In this document: positions 7,632 to 15,637 of the stretch, in pieces
How the letters are laid out: each line of letters begins with the position of its first letter
Position numbering within the stretch: position 1 is the first letter of the stretch
DNA from: a virus
Strand: one strand, 5' to 3'
IMG/VR virus record: IMGVR_UViG_3300025168_010811
Span: 1 to 26,143 of that record
Length of the DNA: 26,143 nucleotides
Translations under genes and position numbers: made by a program
Notes under the pieces: generated by a model
What the model saw: the letters and a program-made list of their open reading frames with translations, nothing else
Told to the model about the DNA's origin: nothing
Databases searched by the model: none

Positions 7632-8796
7632 AGCTACAATTGACGAGAAAGACATGGATGCTCTCGCAAGCTGGATTTCGACTTACCCCCAGCTTACTAA
7701 AGGTCCATTAACCTTAGAGTATGAAAGCCTTTGGTCTAGATGGTTGGGTGTTGCCCATTCCACATTTGTAAATTCAGGATCATCAGCCAATCTGTTGATG
7801 CTAGCAACACTGATGGAAGCCGGAGACCTTGAGCCTGGAGATAAAGTAATTGTTCCGGCATTATCTTGGGCCACTGATTTATCTCCTGTCATGCAACTAG
7901 GTTTAACACCTGTTCTTTGTGACTGTAATCTTCAAGATTTTTCTATAAGTATCGACTATTTCAATAAACTTATTGCAGATCATAATCCTAAGGCTTTAAT
8001 TTTAGTGTCTGTATTAGGGCTTCCTCCTAAGATGCCTGAGATAGTTAAGATTTGCAAAGACAATAACATTATTCTTTTGGAGGATTGCTGTGAATCTCTT
8101 GGCTCCGGCTTAAAAGGTATCGGCAAGCTTGGTACCTTTGGGGCCATGTCTACATTCTCTACTTATTTTGGACATCATATCTCTACAATTGAAGGAGGTA
8201 TGGTATGTACTAGTAATGATCGCTATCACAGGATCATGCAGTCGGTTAGGAGCCATGGTTGGAGTCGTGATTGGTCTAAGGAAGATCGGGAGGAGCATTG
8301 CAAAGAGTGGGGTGTTTCGGAATTCAACTCTCTGTATACTTTTTTTCATGCTGGGTTCAACATACGGGCTACAGATCTTCAGGCGTTCCTAGGTATACGG
8401 CAGTTGAGTAAGCTTCAATCAATATGTAATAAGAGAGAGGCCAACTTTAATTTGTATCGACAAAAGATTCATCCTAATTTGAAGAGGCAGACTAGGTTGG
8501 AAGATGTAGTCTCTAACTTTGCTTATCCTCTTATTTATGAATTGTCTGAACAGAGGGACAGCCTAGCAGCGTTATTATCTAAGGAGGGTGTGGAATGTAG
8601 ACCTTTAATTTGTGGATCTATGGGCACTCAACCTTTTTATGTTAAAAAATATGGTAAGCAAAATATGCCTTTTGCTGACGTAGTCAGGGACTGTGGTATG
8701 TATTTACCTAACCATCATTTACTATCGGATTCGGATATTATTAAGGTTTGCAACATTGTAAACAAGCACTACGAGGGGCTACATGCACGGAAATAG
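7603..8796 (+). CDS. ColD-like PLP/PMP-dependent nucleotide-sugar 3-dehydratase
   Basis: A 397-residue DegT/DnrJ/EryC1-fold protein. It has NSGSSANLL (57-65) for phosphate binding, LLEDCCES (158-165) with the Asp that contacts the cofactor, and FGHHISTIEGGM (189-200). In ordinary sugar aminotransferases this last segment holds the Schiff-base lysine, here replaced by His192. That swap marks ColD (GDP-4-keto-6-deoxymannose 3-dehydratase, colitose route) and the RfbH/E1 dehydrases. The Gmd enzyme downstream would make its substrate, so the likely product is GDP-4-keto-3,6-dideoxymannose. The chosen ATG at 7603 has TATAAT 13 nt upstream; an ATG at 7615 gives a start, MIKLAEATI, closer to the family. 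It overlaps both neighbours. Confidence 0.82.
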   Translation: MNTKMIKLAEATIDEKDMDALASWISTYPQLTKGPLTLEYESLWSRWLGVAHSTFVNSGSSANLLMLATLMEAGDLEPGDKVIVPALSWATDLSPVMQLGLTPVLCDCNLQDFSISIDYFNKLIADHNPKALILVSVLGLPPKMPEIVKICKDNNIILLEDCCESLGSGLKGIGKLGTFGAMSTFSTYFGHHISTIEGGMVCTSNDRYHRIMQSVRSHGWSRDWSKEDREEHCKEWGVSEFNSLYTFFHAGFNIRATDLQAFLGIRQLSKLQSICNKREANFNLYRQKIHPNLKRQTRLEDVVSNFAYPLIYELSEQRDSLAALLSKEGVECRPLICGSMGTQPFYVKKYGKQNMPFADVVRDCGMYLPNHHLLSDSDIIKVCNIVNKHYEGLHARK

Positions 8797-9586
8797 TATT
8801 ATTGGAATTCCGTGCTCTACGATTAAACCTAGATGGCAGTCCTCAGTATCTCACCCGGACCATCAAGTGATCGGAGACTACAAAGACTATGAATGTGATT
8901 CCTACTTACAAAAGTTAGTTGAAGGTAAATCTATTGCTTACGTTTGCCCTTCCCCTCACTTAGTTAATCAGGAAATGGGAGAGTTCATAGATTCTCATGA
9001 TTTAGTTGTCAGAGTGAATCAGAACTTTTACCCCAAAAAATCTACTTGGAGTGATTATGGTAGAAGGACTGATATTTTGGTTAACTGTATGAATCAACTT
9101 AAGATAAGAGCCTTATCTGAGGACAAGGACTACGTGCGTTCTTTAAAATTTATCTTAAGTGCTATGGTCTCAACTAGTGAGAGGACTGGGATTGACGCTT
9201 ACTTAGAAGCAACTGGTAGACCTCACCAGAACGTGTGTGATGAATATCTTTTTAAAGTATTCAAAGAGGTAGGCACCACCGTTAATACGGGATTGAATGG
9301 TATTATAACTTTACTTAACTACCCCCTTAAATCTTTGTATGTTACTGGGATGACCTTCTTTAATATGAATAAGATGGGTAGGGTGTATCGTGATGATTAC
9401 CATGATCATGCTGCAAGGTTTGGCAATTTTTCAGACACGGCTAATAGAGAGCCTTCCGAGGCGCAGCTTAGAATGGATATCCATGCTCAACAACCTCAGA
9501 TAGATTATTTTCAAAAAATAGTTGATCACTATTACCCAGATAAATTAAAGCTTGACAGTTTTCTAGTGGAGAATTTTACGTCATGA
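8783..9586 (+). CDS. GT29-like (sialyltransferase-family) glycosyltransferase
   Basis: A 267-residue protein with sialylmotif-like segments. AYVCPSPHL through DSHDLVVRVNQ (about 52-80) resembles the L-motif, DYGRRTDILVNC (91-102) follows as in GT29, and TTVNTGLNGIITLLNYP (165-181) resembles the S-motif. DYHDHA (205-210) may supply the late catalytic-type His. GT29 enzymes transfer sialic acid from CMP-sialic acid; a CMP-sugar synthetase-like gene follows directly with an ATGA overlap, which supports use of a CMP-activated acidic sugar. No signal or membrane anchor is present. A good gagggg ribosome-binding site precedes the ATG inside the ColD-like gene. The exact acidic sugar is unknown. Confidence 0.75.
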   Translation: MHGNSIIGIPCSTIKPRWQSSVSHPDHQVIGDYKDYECDSYLQKLVEGKSIAYVCPSPHLVNQEMGEFIDSHDLVVRVNQNFYPKKSTWSDYGRRTDILVNCMNQLKIRALSEDKDYVRSLKFILSAMVSTSERTGIDAYLEATGRPHQNVCDEYLFKVFKEVGTTVNTGLNGIITLLNYPLKSLYVTGMTFFNMNKMGRVYRDDYHDHAARFGNFSDTANREPSEAQLRMDIHAQQPQIDYFQKIVDHYYPDKLKLDSFLVENFTS

Positions 9587-10266
9587 GAGTAGTGTGTATG
9601 ATACCCGCCCGAATGGGTAGTAAGAGAATTCCTAATAAAAATTTAAGGCATTTAGGGGGTATGCCTCTTGTATGTCATATAATAAGAGCGGCTAAAAGTG
9701 CGAATTGCTTTGATGCTATTTATGTAAATTCTGAGTCTTCTGTTATTGGCGATGTAGCCCTTGGGGAAGGTGTTGAATTTTATCAACGCCCAAAGGAGTT
9801 ATCTTCTGATGCAGCGACTAATGATGACTTCACTCAAGACTTTTTAGAGTCTATTGATTGCGATTATGTTGTTCAGCTTCTCCCTACTTCTCCATTTATT
9901 ACGCCCCAGGAGATTAGGGATTTTACTGAAATAACTCTAAGTGATGACTATGATACTGTAGTGTCCGTAAAAGATGTTCAAATAGAATGCATCTATAAGG
10001 ACAAGCCTATAAACTTTGATCAGAAAGAGCCAACACCCCCGTCTCAAGATCTGGAGCCAATTAAGGCTTATGCTTGTACCCTGATGGGTTGGCGTAAGAG
10101 TAATTTCCTAACTAATATGGGCACTTATGGGTGTGCGTATCATGGGGGCGCGGGGAGGATTAAGTTTGTAGGGATGAAAGGTTTTTCTGAAATAGACATT
10201 GACTACGAAGAGGACTTTCAGTTAGCGGAGGCTGTATGGAGTTATTTAAATGAAAGAAATAGTTGA
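9583..10266 (+). CDS. CMP-sugar synthetase-like cytidylyltransferase (NeuA/PseF-type)
   Basis: A 227-residue protein whose N-terminus, CMIPARMGSKRIPNKNLR (5-22), is the CTP-binding loop of the cytidylyltransferase family that includes CMP-sialic acid, CMP-pseudaminic acid, CMP-legionaminic acid and CMP-KDO synthetases. YVVQLLPTSPF matches the mid-protein 'LQPTSPL' block and the late EIDIDYEEDFQLAE the 'DIDTPEDL..AE' block. The length is that of NeuA/PseF single-domain enzymes. It would activate an acidic sugar for the GT29-like enzyme just upstream. No gene for making a nonulosonic acid (NeuB, PseI) is in the window, so the sugar must come from the host, from genes elsewhere, or be something else. 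It overlaps the next gene by 17 bases. Confidence 0.82.
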   Translation: MRVVCMIPARMGSKRIPNKNLRHLGGMPLVCHIIRAAKSANCFDAIYVNSESSVIGDVALGEGVEFYQRPKELSSDAATNDDFTQDFLESIDCDYVVQLLPTSPFITPQEIRDFTEITLSDDYDTVVSVKDVQIECIYKDKPINFDQKEPTPPSQDLEPIKAYACTLMGWRKSNFLTNMGTYGCAYHGGAGRIKFVGMKGFSEIDIDYEEDFQLAEAVWSYLNERNS

Positions 10267-10666
10267 GTCTGATGTTCCCGACATTCTTGAAAAAGATGGT
10301 GTTGCGGCTAATAACCTATTCTCTGCAAATCAGGAAATAGTTAATCTTCAAACAATTCTAGACAGTTGCCCAAACCCTAGCTGGAGTTATAGGGTTGTTG
10401 ACTCTGATAGTAATTCGGCAACCATTATATGCCAGAATCCTGGGGAAGGTAATAGAGAGCATTATCATCCTGATTGGAATGAGTGGTGGTTGATACTTGA
10501 TGGAGAGTGGGAATGGGACATTGAAGGTAATAAGAAAGTCGTTAAGAAGGGAGACTTCGTATTCATTCAAAAAGGTCGAAAGCACAAGATCACCGCAATA
10601 GGGGATAAGCCAGCCATCAGGCTAGCGGTCAGTAGGGCTGATGTTGCTCATGTTTATGAACTTTAA
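10250..10666 (+). CDS. Cupin-domain protein
   Basis: A 138-residue single-domain cupin. Residues about 70-92 contain HYHPDWNEWWLILDGEWE, which is cupin motif 1 (HxH...E) with likely metal ligands at the two His and the Glu. VKKGDFVFIQKGRKHKI is motif 2 with its closing His. Small cupins serve as sugar isomerases or epimerases, dioxygenases or metal-binding sensors. The position between the cytidylyltransferase and the SDR/sugar-cyclase/aminotransferase genes suggests a sugar- or cyclitol-modifying step, for example isomerisation. A ggag ribosome-binding site precedes the ATG, inside the previous gene. The specific reaction cannot be told. Confidence 0.75.
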   Translation: MKEIVESDVPDILEKDGVAANNLFSANQEIVNLQTILDSCPNPSWSYRVVDSDSNSATIICQNPGEGNREHYHPDWNEWWLILDGEWEWDIEGNKKVVKKGDFVFIQKGRKHKITAIGDKPAIRLAVSRADVAHVYEL

Positions 10667-11333
10667 AGGTAAACACGTTTTAGTCACTGGAGGCACTCGT
10701 GGTATAGGAGAGCAATTAGTCTCAGATTTTGAAAGTGCTGGTGCAACTGTCTTATCGACGGGAACGCAGGATGTAAACTTTCTTGATGATGAGTCTGTAT
10801 CTAGTTTTATAAGTCTATTAGAAAGCCTGGACATAGATGTGTGCATTAATAATGCAGGTATTAACAAGGTTGATTCTTTTTGTGAAACCAGTGATGAGTC
10901 ATGGGAGGAAATACTTACAGTGAATCTTACAGGGGCCTATAAGGTAACCAAGGCAGTCTTAAAAGGTATGATTAATCGTGGTTCTGGTAAGATCATAAAC
11001 GTAGCTTCAATTTGGTCTCATAAATCTCGTGAAGGTCGCGCATCCTACTCTGCTAGCAAGTTTGGGTTGAGAGGATTAACTCAAGCTGTGGCTGCGGAAG
11101 CTGCAAGGTTCGGCGTCCTGGTAAACTCAGTCTCTCCTGGCTTTACAATCACTCAGTTGACTGAATCCATTCTAGGAAAGGAAGGTATTAAAGAGGTAGA
11201 AAAGTCGATTCCTTTAGGTCGTTTGGCGACAACTAAGGAAATTTCAAATGTTATTATGTTCTTAGCTAGTGATTTAAATACTTATATTTCCGGGCAAGAT
11301 ATAATTGTGGACGGGGGATTTATGAATGTTTAG
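10650..11333 (+). CDS. Short-chain dehydrogenase/reductase (FabG-like fold)
   Basis: A classical SDR of about 227 residues. It has TGGTRGIG (13-20) for NAD(P) binding, NNAG (67-70), a serine in VAS near 120, and Tyr133-x-x-x-Lys137 in YSASK, so the catalytic triad is complete. The C-terminal YISGQDIIVDGGF is the usual family ending. It would oxidise or reduce a hydroxyl/keto group. In this operon it lies next to the sugar-cyclase-like and aminotransferase genes and could produce the ketone that is then aminated; it could also reduce a 4-keto nucleotide sugar. In-frame ATGs at 10641, 10650 and 10656 are all possible starts. It overlaps the cupin gene. Confidence 0.82.
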   Translation: MFMNFKGKHVLVTGGTRGIGEQLVSDFESAGATVLSTGTQDVNFLDDESVSSFISLLESLDIDVCINNAGINKVDSFCETSDESWEEILTVNLTGAYKVTKAVLKGMINRGSGKIINVASIWSHKSREGRASYSASKFGLRGLTQAVAAEAARFGVLVNSVSPGFTITQLTESILGKEGIKEVEKSIPLGRLATTKEISNVIMFLASDLNTYISGQDIIVDGGFMNV

Positions 11334-12327
11334 TATAAAGTCCCACAGAGGGACCTACAGTCTTAATTTTATAGACTTAGGAAACCTTGATAAGGTAGAA
11401 AACTCTATCGCCATAGTCGATAAGAATGTGTTTGATTTATATCAACCTTTGTTAAAGGGTAAGTTTGGGCATAGTTGTCTGATAGATGCTTCTGAAGAAA
11501 ATAAAGACGCTAAGTATTGTCTTGGTCTTATTGATTACCTTTGTGATTTGGGTGTGAAGAAGAATACTACGCTCGTTGCTGTTGGTGGGGGCATTACTCA
11601 AGATATAACATCTTTCATAGCATCTATATTGTATAGAGGGATTAAGTGGTCGTTCATTCCTACAACGCTTCTTGCTCAAGCTGATAGCTGTATTGGAAGT
11701 AAGACCTCAATCAATCATAAAGGAGTGAAGAATTTATTGGGGTCATTCTATCCTCCAAAGGAGATCTGGTGTGACCCTCAACTTTTAAGCACCCTAGATG
11801 AATCTGACATTGATTCAGGCATTGGTGAGATGCTTCATTATTTCATGATTGACGGATCTACGTTTGTAGATAATATTGATAAGAATGACTTGAGTCATTG
11901 TATAGCCGAGAGCTTGAGAATAAAAAAGAAGATGGTTGAGCTTGATGAGTTTGATCAAAATGAGCGTCGTGTCTTTAATTATGGTCACACTTTTGGTCAT
12001 GCCATTGAATCTATAAGTGCTTATACGGTGAACCACGGTTTAGCGGTTACGCTAGGGATGCATATAGCGAACTATGTTTCGTTTAGGCTGGGTAATATAG
12101 ATAAGCAAACCCTGGACTTCCTCCAGTCGTGTATAGCTTTCAATCTTCCAGAATATAAAGTTAAGAACATAGACCAGTATGTTTCTGCACTCCTGAAAGA
12201 TAAAAAGAATGTGGATTCATCTTTAGTGTGTATTCTTCCCTATGGCGTAGCAGACTACCGAGTAACTGAACTGAAGGATATGGGTTTACTCAAGTCTATA
12301 TTAGAGGATTACTCCAATGAATGTTAG
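11326..12327 (+). CDS. Sugar phosphate cyclase, 3-dehydroquinate synthase-like
   Basis: A 333-residue protein of the dehydroquinate synthase superfamily. VGGGI (86-90) binds NAD. IPTTLLAQADSCIGSKTSIN (111-130) is the conserved active-site block. Metal ligands are expected at Glu168 (IGEMLHY), within GHTFGHAIE (220-228) and at His237 (NHGLAV). The common HGEAV is HGLAV here. The superfamily includes AroB (shikimate pathway), 2-epi-5-epi-valiolone synthase (from sedoheptulose 7-phosphate) and 2-deoxy-scyllo-inosose synthase (from glucose 6-phosphate). A phage has no evident need for AroB, and the neighbours (SDR, class III aminotransferase, SIS protein, cupin) fit cyclitol synthesis better. It is shorter than AroB (about 360). 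It overlaps both neighbours. Confidence 0.82.
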   Translation: MFSIKSHRGTYSLNFIDLGNLDKVENSIAIVDKNVFDLYQPLLKGKFGHSCLIDASEENKDAKYCLGLIDYLCDLGVKKNTTLVAVGGGITQDITSFIASILYRGIKWSFIPTTLLAQADSCIGSKTSINHKGVKNLLGSFYPPKEIWCDPQLLSTLDESDIDSGIGEMLHYFMIDGSTFVDNIDKNDLSHCIAESLRIKKKMVELDEFDQNERRVFNYGHTFGHAIESISAYTVNHGLAVTLGMHIANYVSFRLGNIDKQTLDFLQSCIAFNLPEYKVKNIDQYVSALLKDKKNVDSSLVCILPYGVADYRVTELKDMGLLKSILEDYSNEC

Positions 12328-13465
12328 CCGCAGTAATAAGTATGGTATCAAGATTGATCTTGATATGAGTCATGGTTCCTACCTTTATGATAAGAATAGT
12401 AGGGGTTATCTGTTAGATTTTATGGGGATGTTCGCATCTCTTCCTTTAGGGTACAATCACCCTGTGTTCAAGACAAAGGAGTTTCAAGATGAGATTTTAA
12501 GGATATCACATACTAAGGTTACCAACTGTTTCATAAGCTGTGACGAAAGCCAAACCTTTGATGAGTCCTTTACCTCTTTCGCTCCCGATATATTTAAACA
12601 CTTCTACTACTGTTGCACGGGATCTTTAGCTGTTGAGTCGGCTATGAAGGCTGCTCTTGAAAAGAACAATGGAAAAGACCCACGGATACTAACATTTGAA
12701 AAGTCGTTTCATGGGATCAATGGTTGGGCATCTTTTGTAACATCAAGAGATTATCCTGTAGGCCCTAGACTTGGGGATTACCCGGTAAATTTTGCTCTTG
12801 AGTGCCCCGAGGATATTAATTCTTTTAAGTCTCTTATAGAGTCTAACAATATCGCTGCCGTTCTAATAGAGCCTATTCGAGCCACACACGGAGACATTCA
12901 CTTCGGTAAAGGGTTTATTAAGAGCATTTGTGACATCTGCAAGTCTCAGGATATTTTAGTTATCTTTGATGAAGTTCAAACTGGTATGGGGGCAACCGGA
13001 ACTACATGGTATTACCAGCAGCTTGACGTAGAACCCGACATGGTGGTCTTTGGTAAGAAAGCTCAGTTATCTGGATTCATGGCAACCGATAAAGTTTCTG
13101 ATATATTTACTCAAAAGGAGAAGAAGCTAGAGGCAACTTGGGATGCTACTTTAATTGATATGGTTAGGTGTAAGCACATATTAAAAGCTTATGATGACTT
13201 TACTATCCTGAACAACGTACGCGAAAGATCAAATCAGTTACTCTCGTCCCTATCTAATCCTAAGATTAAGAATTTAAGAAGCGCGGGTTTGCTTGTGGGG
13301 TTTGATTTGGATTCAGAAAAAGATAGAGATTATTTTAGAGACGAGTGCTATAATAAGGGCATGCTGATTAACGGCGGTGGGTATAAGTCTATTAGATTAA
13401 GACCAAACCTAGCGGTTACATCTGAAGAGATAGATGAAGCAGTAGGAATTATTAATAAGATATGA
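12317..13465 (+). CDS. Class III PLP-dependent aminotransferase
   Basis: A 382-residue class III (ornithine/lysine/GABA-type) aminotransferase. CCTGSLAVESAMKAA (99-113) is the phosphate-binding region, FHGINGW (131-137) stacks on the cofactor, and IFDEVQTGMGATG (216-228) holds the Asp that bonds the pyridine nitrogen. FGKKAQLSG (245-253) supplies the Schiff-base lysine (247 or 248) and resembles lysine 6-aminotransferases. The family amino donors are amino acids. Placed after the sugar cyclase it may aminate a keto-cyclitol or keto-sugar, or make an amino-acid substituent for the glycan. A gagga ribosome-binding site precedes the ATG, which overlaps the cyclase gene by 11 bases; the 3' end overlaps the next gene as ATGA. 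Confidence 0.87.
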   Translation: MNVSRSNKYGIKIDLDMSHGSYLYDKNSRGYLLDFMGMFASLPLGYNHPVFKTKEFQDEILRISHTKVTNCFISCDESQTFDESFTSFAPDIFKHFYYCCTGSLAVESAMKAALEKNNGKDPRILTFEKSFHGINGWASFVTSRDYPVGPRLGDYPVNFALECPEDINSFKSLIESNNIAAVLIEPIRATHGDIHFGKGFIKSICDICKSQDILVIFDEVQTGMGATGTTWYYQQLDVEPDMVVFGKKAQLSGFMATDKVSDIFTQKEKKLEATWDATLIDMVRCKHILKAYDDFTILNNVRERSNQLLSSLSNPKIKNLRSAGLLVGFDLDSEKDRDYFRDECYNKGMLINGGGYKSIRLRPNLAVTSEEIDEAVGIINKI

Positions 13466-14169
13466 AAAAGACAGCATACATTATTGGGACTGGCCCGAGT
13501 TTAAGAAACGTAGATATGTCACTACTGAAGGATAAGGATACTTTAACTTTTAATAGGGCATACGTAGCGTTTGGGGATTGGGGCTTTGACCCTACATATT
13601 ACCTTGCAATTGATGGCAATGACCTTAGGTCTGTATATAAAGACATTAATAATCTTATACAGGAATCTTCTATTAAAAAGTTCTTTCTTCACAACCCTAC
13701 GGATAATGATGTTCACGGCCCAGCCTCCTTTCAGGATAACGATAAAGTAGATATACTTTTTGAGGAGTCCCCTAAAGTTAGTTTCCTGCCATTAAGTGAG
13801 CTAGTTCCCAATGCGGGTATTATGGGCCTGAGGGTTCTTCAGCAACTGGGGTATGAAGAAGTTGCGTTCCTAGGATGTGACGCTCGTTATAAAGACGATG
13901 AAGAGTCTAATAAGCATATTACCATGGAAGGTAAAGAATATATTTCTCATGCTGATTATGACCTAAATCATTTTACTAATAAATATTTTGGAAAAGGGAT
14001 TCGATTTGGAAAGCCTAATCAGCATGAGATTATTTCTCTCTGGAGGCACGCCAAAGTAGGTATAGATACCTTGGATAACTTTAAGGTATACTCATGTACA
14101 GAAGGTTCAAACCTAAATGAGTTTTACAACTATATTGAACTGAAGGATTTTTTAAGAGGGGAAAGATAA
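13462..14169 (+). CDS. DUF115/Maf-like or GT42-like putative glycosyltransferase
   Basis: A 235-residue protein opening with AYIIGTGPSLRNVDMSLL, the glycine-rich 'G.GPSL' start shared by DUF115/Maf-type flagellar glycosyltransferases and GT42 sialyltransferases. LTFNRAYVAF and DPTYYLAIDGNDL follow, as in those families, and the mid-part VAFLGCDARYKDD matches the 'iGCD..y' block. Such proteins add nonulosonic acids (sialic, pseudaminic, legionaminic) or act on phosphorylated substrates. With the CMP-sugar synthetase-like gene in the same operon, transfer of an acidic sugar is plausible. Overlap is ATGA upstream and 1 base downstream. The enzymatic activity is not proven by motifs alone. Confidence 0.6.
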   Translation: MKKTAYIIGTGPSLRNVDMSLLKDKDTLTFNRAYVAFGDWGFDPTYYLAIDGNDLRSVYKDINNLIQESSIKKFFLHNPTDNDVHGPASFQDNDKVDILFEESPKVSFLPLSELVPNAGIMGLRVLQQLGYEEVAFLGCDARYKDDEESNKHITMEGKEYISHADYDLNHFTNKYFGKGIRFGKPNQHEIISLWRHAKVGIDTLDNFKVYSCTEGSNLNEFYNYIELKDFLRGER

Positions 14170-14738
14170 TGGAAAGAATTAATTTTGAAAACATTGAAAC
14201 CAAGCTGGATACTGCATGTTCATCCAGAGAGTATGGTATTTTGGCTGATAAAGTTAACAAAGCAAAAAGGATTTATTTAATTGGAAATGGAGGTCTTCAC
14301 TTTGTAGCTTGTCATGCTGCTACCGACATGACTAGATTGATAAAGGGAAAGTCTATCCAAACCTTTGATAGTGTTGGGTTCATAACTTCCAATGCTAACG
14401 ATCACCCTTATGATGCTTTGTTTATTAGATGGCTGGAAAGCCTTCTTCATAAAGAGGACGCTTCTGACTCTCTGGTTATAGGAATGTCATGTTCTGGTAA
14501 GTCTAAAAATGTACTAGACTGTTTAACTTGGGGTCAAGAGCAGGGTATGGATACTTTTATGATAAGTGGTAAGAGTGCAAGTGTATTACCTGAAAGTATT
14601 CAGGAGCTTGATTTGGACTGTGACTATTTCCATACTGTGGAGGTTATGTCTCTGATGTTATTTTATGATCTTATTCACAGGACAGGGAATAGATGTCCTT
14701 CTATAAGCCAGGAAATTCGTAGAAAGTTTTCGGAATGA
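14169..14738 (+). CDS. SIS-domain protein, GmhA-like
   Basis: A 189-residue SIS (sugar isomerase) domain protein. YLIGNGGLHFVACHAATDM (36-54) matches the GmhA phosphosugar loop 'GNGGSA...HFAAEL', and VIGMSCSGKSKNVLDCL is the second phosphate-binding Ser/Gly loop. GmhA converts sedoheptulose 7-phosphate to D-glycero-D-manno-heptose 7-phosphate. Two catalytic positions look changed by eye: the Glu of AAEL is Asp, and the His expected in the C-terminal E-I-H segment appears as Met (TVEVMSLML). It may therefore have another activity or only bind a phosphosugar. The heptose link is notable because sedoheptulose 7-phosphate is also the substrate of valiolone-type cyclases. A strong agagggg site precedes the ATG. 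Confidence 0.72.
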   Translation: MERINFENIETKLDTACSSREYGILADKVNKAKRIYLIGNGGLHFVACHAATDMTRLIKGKSIQTFDSVGFITSNANDHPYDALFIRWLESLLHKEDASDSLVIGMSCSGKSKNVLDCLTWGQEQGMDTFMISGKSASVLPESIQELDLDCDYFHTVEVMSLMLFYDLIHRTGNRCPSISQEIRRKFSE

Positions 14739-15637
14739 CACATAAAGTTTTAGTACTTGGAGGGTCTGGCCTTGTGGGGAAATCTCTGCAAAAAGTAAGG
14801 CCCGACTGGGAATATTTTGGTAGCTCAATGGGCGACCTTAGAAATTTCAAAGAAGTTTTTGAGATGCTTAAGTTTGTGAAACCAGACGCGGTGATTAACT
14901 TGGCGGCTAGAGTTGGAGGTATACGTCAAAACATAATGCGTCAGGGTGAGTTTCTCTATGATAACTGTATGATAGGTATGAATGTTATAGAAGCATGTAG
15001 AAAGGCAAGTGTTACTCGTTTGCTCACTTCACTAAGCACCTGTGCTTGGCCTGATACAGTTTCTAAATACCCTATGAAGGAATCTGATTTGCATGAAGGC
15101 CCTCCTACACCTACCAATATTTCTTATGGCTATTCAAAAAGACTTTTACATGTAGCTACCTGCGCTTATAGAGATCAGTATGATCTTAACTACAGTACTT
15201 TTGCCCCTTCTAATGTCTATGGTCCTGAGGATACTTTTGATGATCTAACATCGCATTTTGTTCCCGCATGTATGAGAAAGTTTCACAATAAGAAACGAGG
15301 AGAAGTTATTTTATGGGGATCGGGAAAGCCTAAAAGGCAACAGTTATTTGTCGATGATTTAGCAAGAGCTATTCCTATAATATTGGACCGACACAACGAT
15401 AAAAGTCCGCTGATAGTAGCTCCTGATGAGAACTTATCTATTGACAGTATGGCGAATACAATCAAGAGAATTACCAAGAGTAACGCCTCCATAGTGTACA
15501 ACCAGGAGATGGAAGGTCAGATTAGAAAGGACGGATGCAACAAACTTTTCAAGGAATTGTGTGGAGGCTTTAACTTTACACCTTTTTATGATGGTGCCCA
15601 GAGGACATATGATTGGTTTATGAGGGAAAAAGCATGA
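14735..15637 (+). CDS. fcl: GDP-L-fucose synthase (Fcl/WcaG)
   Basis: A 300-residue extended SDR. GGSGLVG (9-15) binds NADP, NLAARVGGIRQN (55-66) is a hallmark of GDP-fucose synthases, LTSLSTCAWP (97-106) holds the active-site Ser/Cys, and YGYSK (131-135) is the catalytic Tyr/Lys pair. The enzyme epimerises C3 and C5 and reduces C4 of GDP-4-keto-6-deoxymannose, giving GDP-L-fucose for the GT10 and GT11 enzymes. The Gmd gene that makes its substrate follows with an ATGA overlap. ColC of the colitose route is a relative; since a ColD-like enzyme is present, this protein might also reduce the 3-deoxy intermediate. Length is slightly below E. coli Fcl (321). Confidence 0.92.
   Translation: MTHKVLVLGGSGLVGKSLQKVRPDWEYFGSSMGDLRNFKEVFEMLKFVKPDAVINLAARVGGIRQNIMRQGEFLYDNCMIGMNVIEACRKASVTRLLTSLSTCAWPDTVSKYPMKESDLHEGPPTPTNISYGYSKRLLHVATCAYRDQYDLNYSTFAPSNVYGPEDTFDDLTSHFVPACMRKFHNKKRGEVILWGSGKPKRQQLFVDDLARAIPIILDRHNDKSPLIVAPDENLSIDSMANTIKRITKSNASIVYNQEMEGQIRKDGCNKLFKELCGGFNFTPFYDGAQRTYDWFMREKA

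Noticed and set aside
7603-8796. Perosamine-type aminotransferase
   Set aside because: The Schiff-base lysine needed for transamination is replaced by His192.
11326-12327. True shikimate-pathway AroB
   Set aside because: No other aromatic-pathway gene is nearby, the HGEAV motif is altered, and the neighbours fit sugar or cyclitol chemistry. Not fully excluded.
13347-13363. GCTATAAT 12 nt before an internal ATG of the class III aminotransferase
   Set aside because: It is in the middle of a conserved coding region, in frame, with no sign of a separate product.
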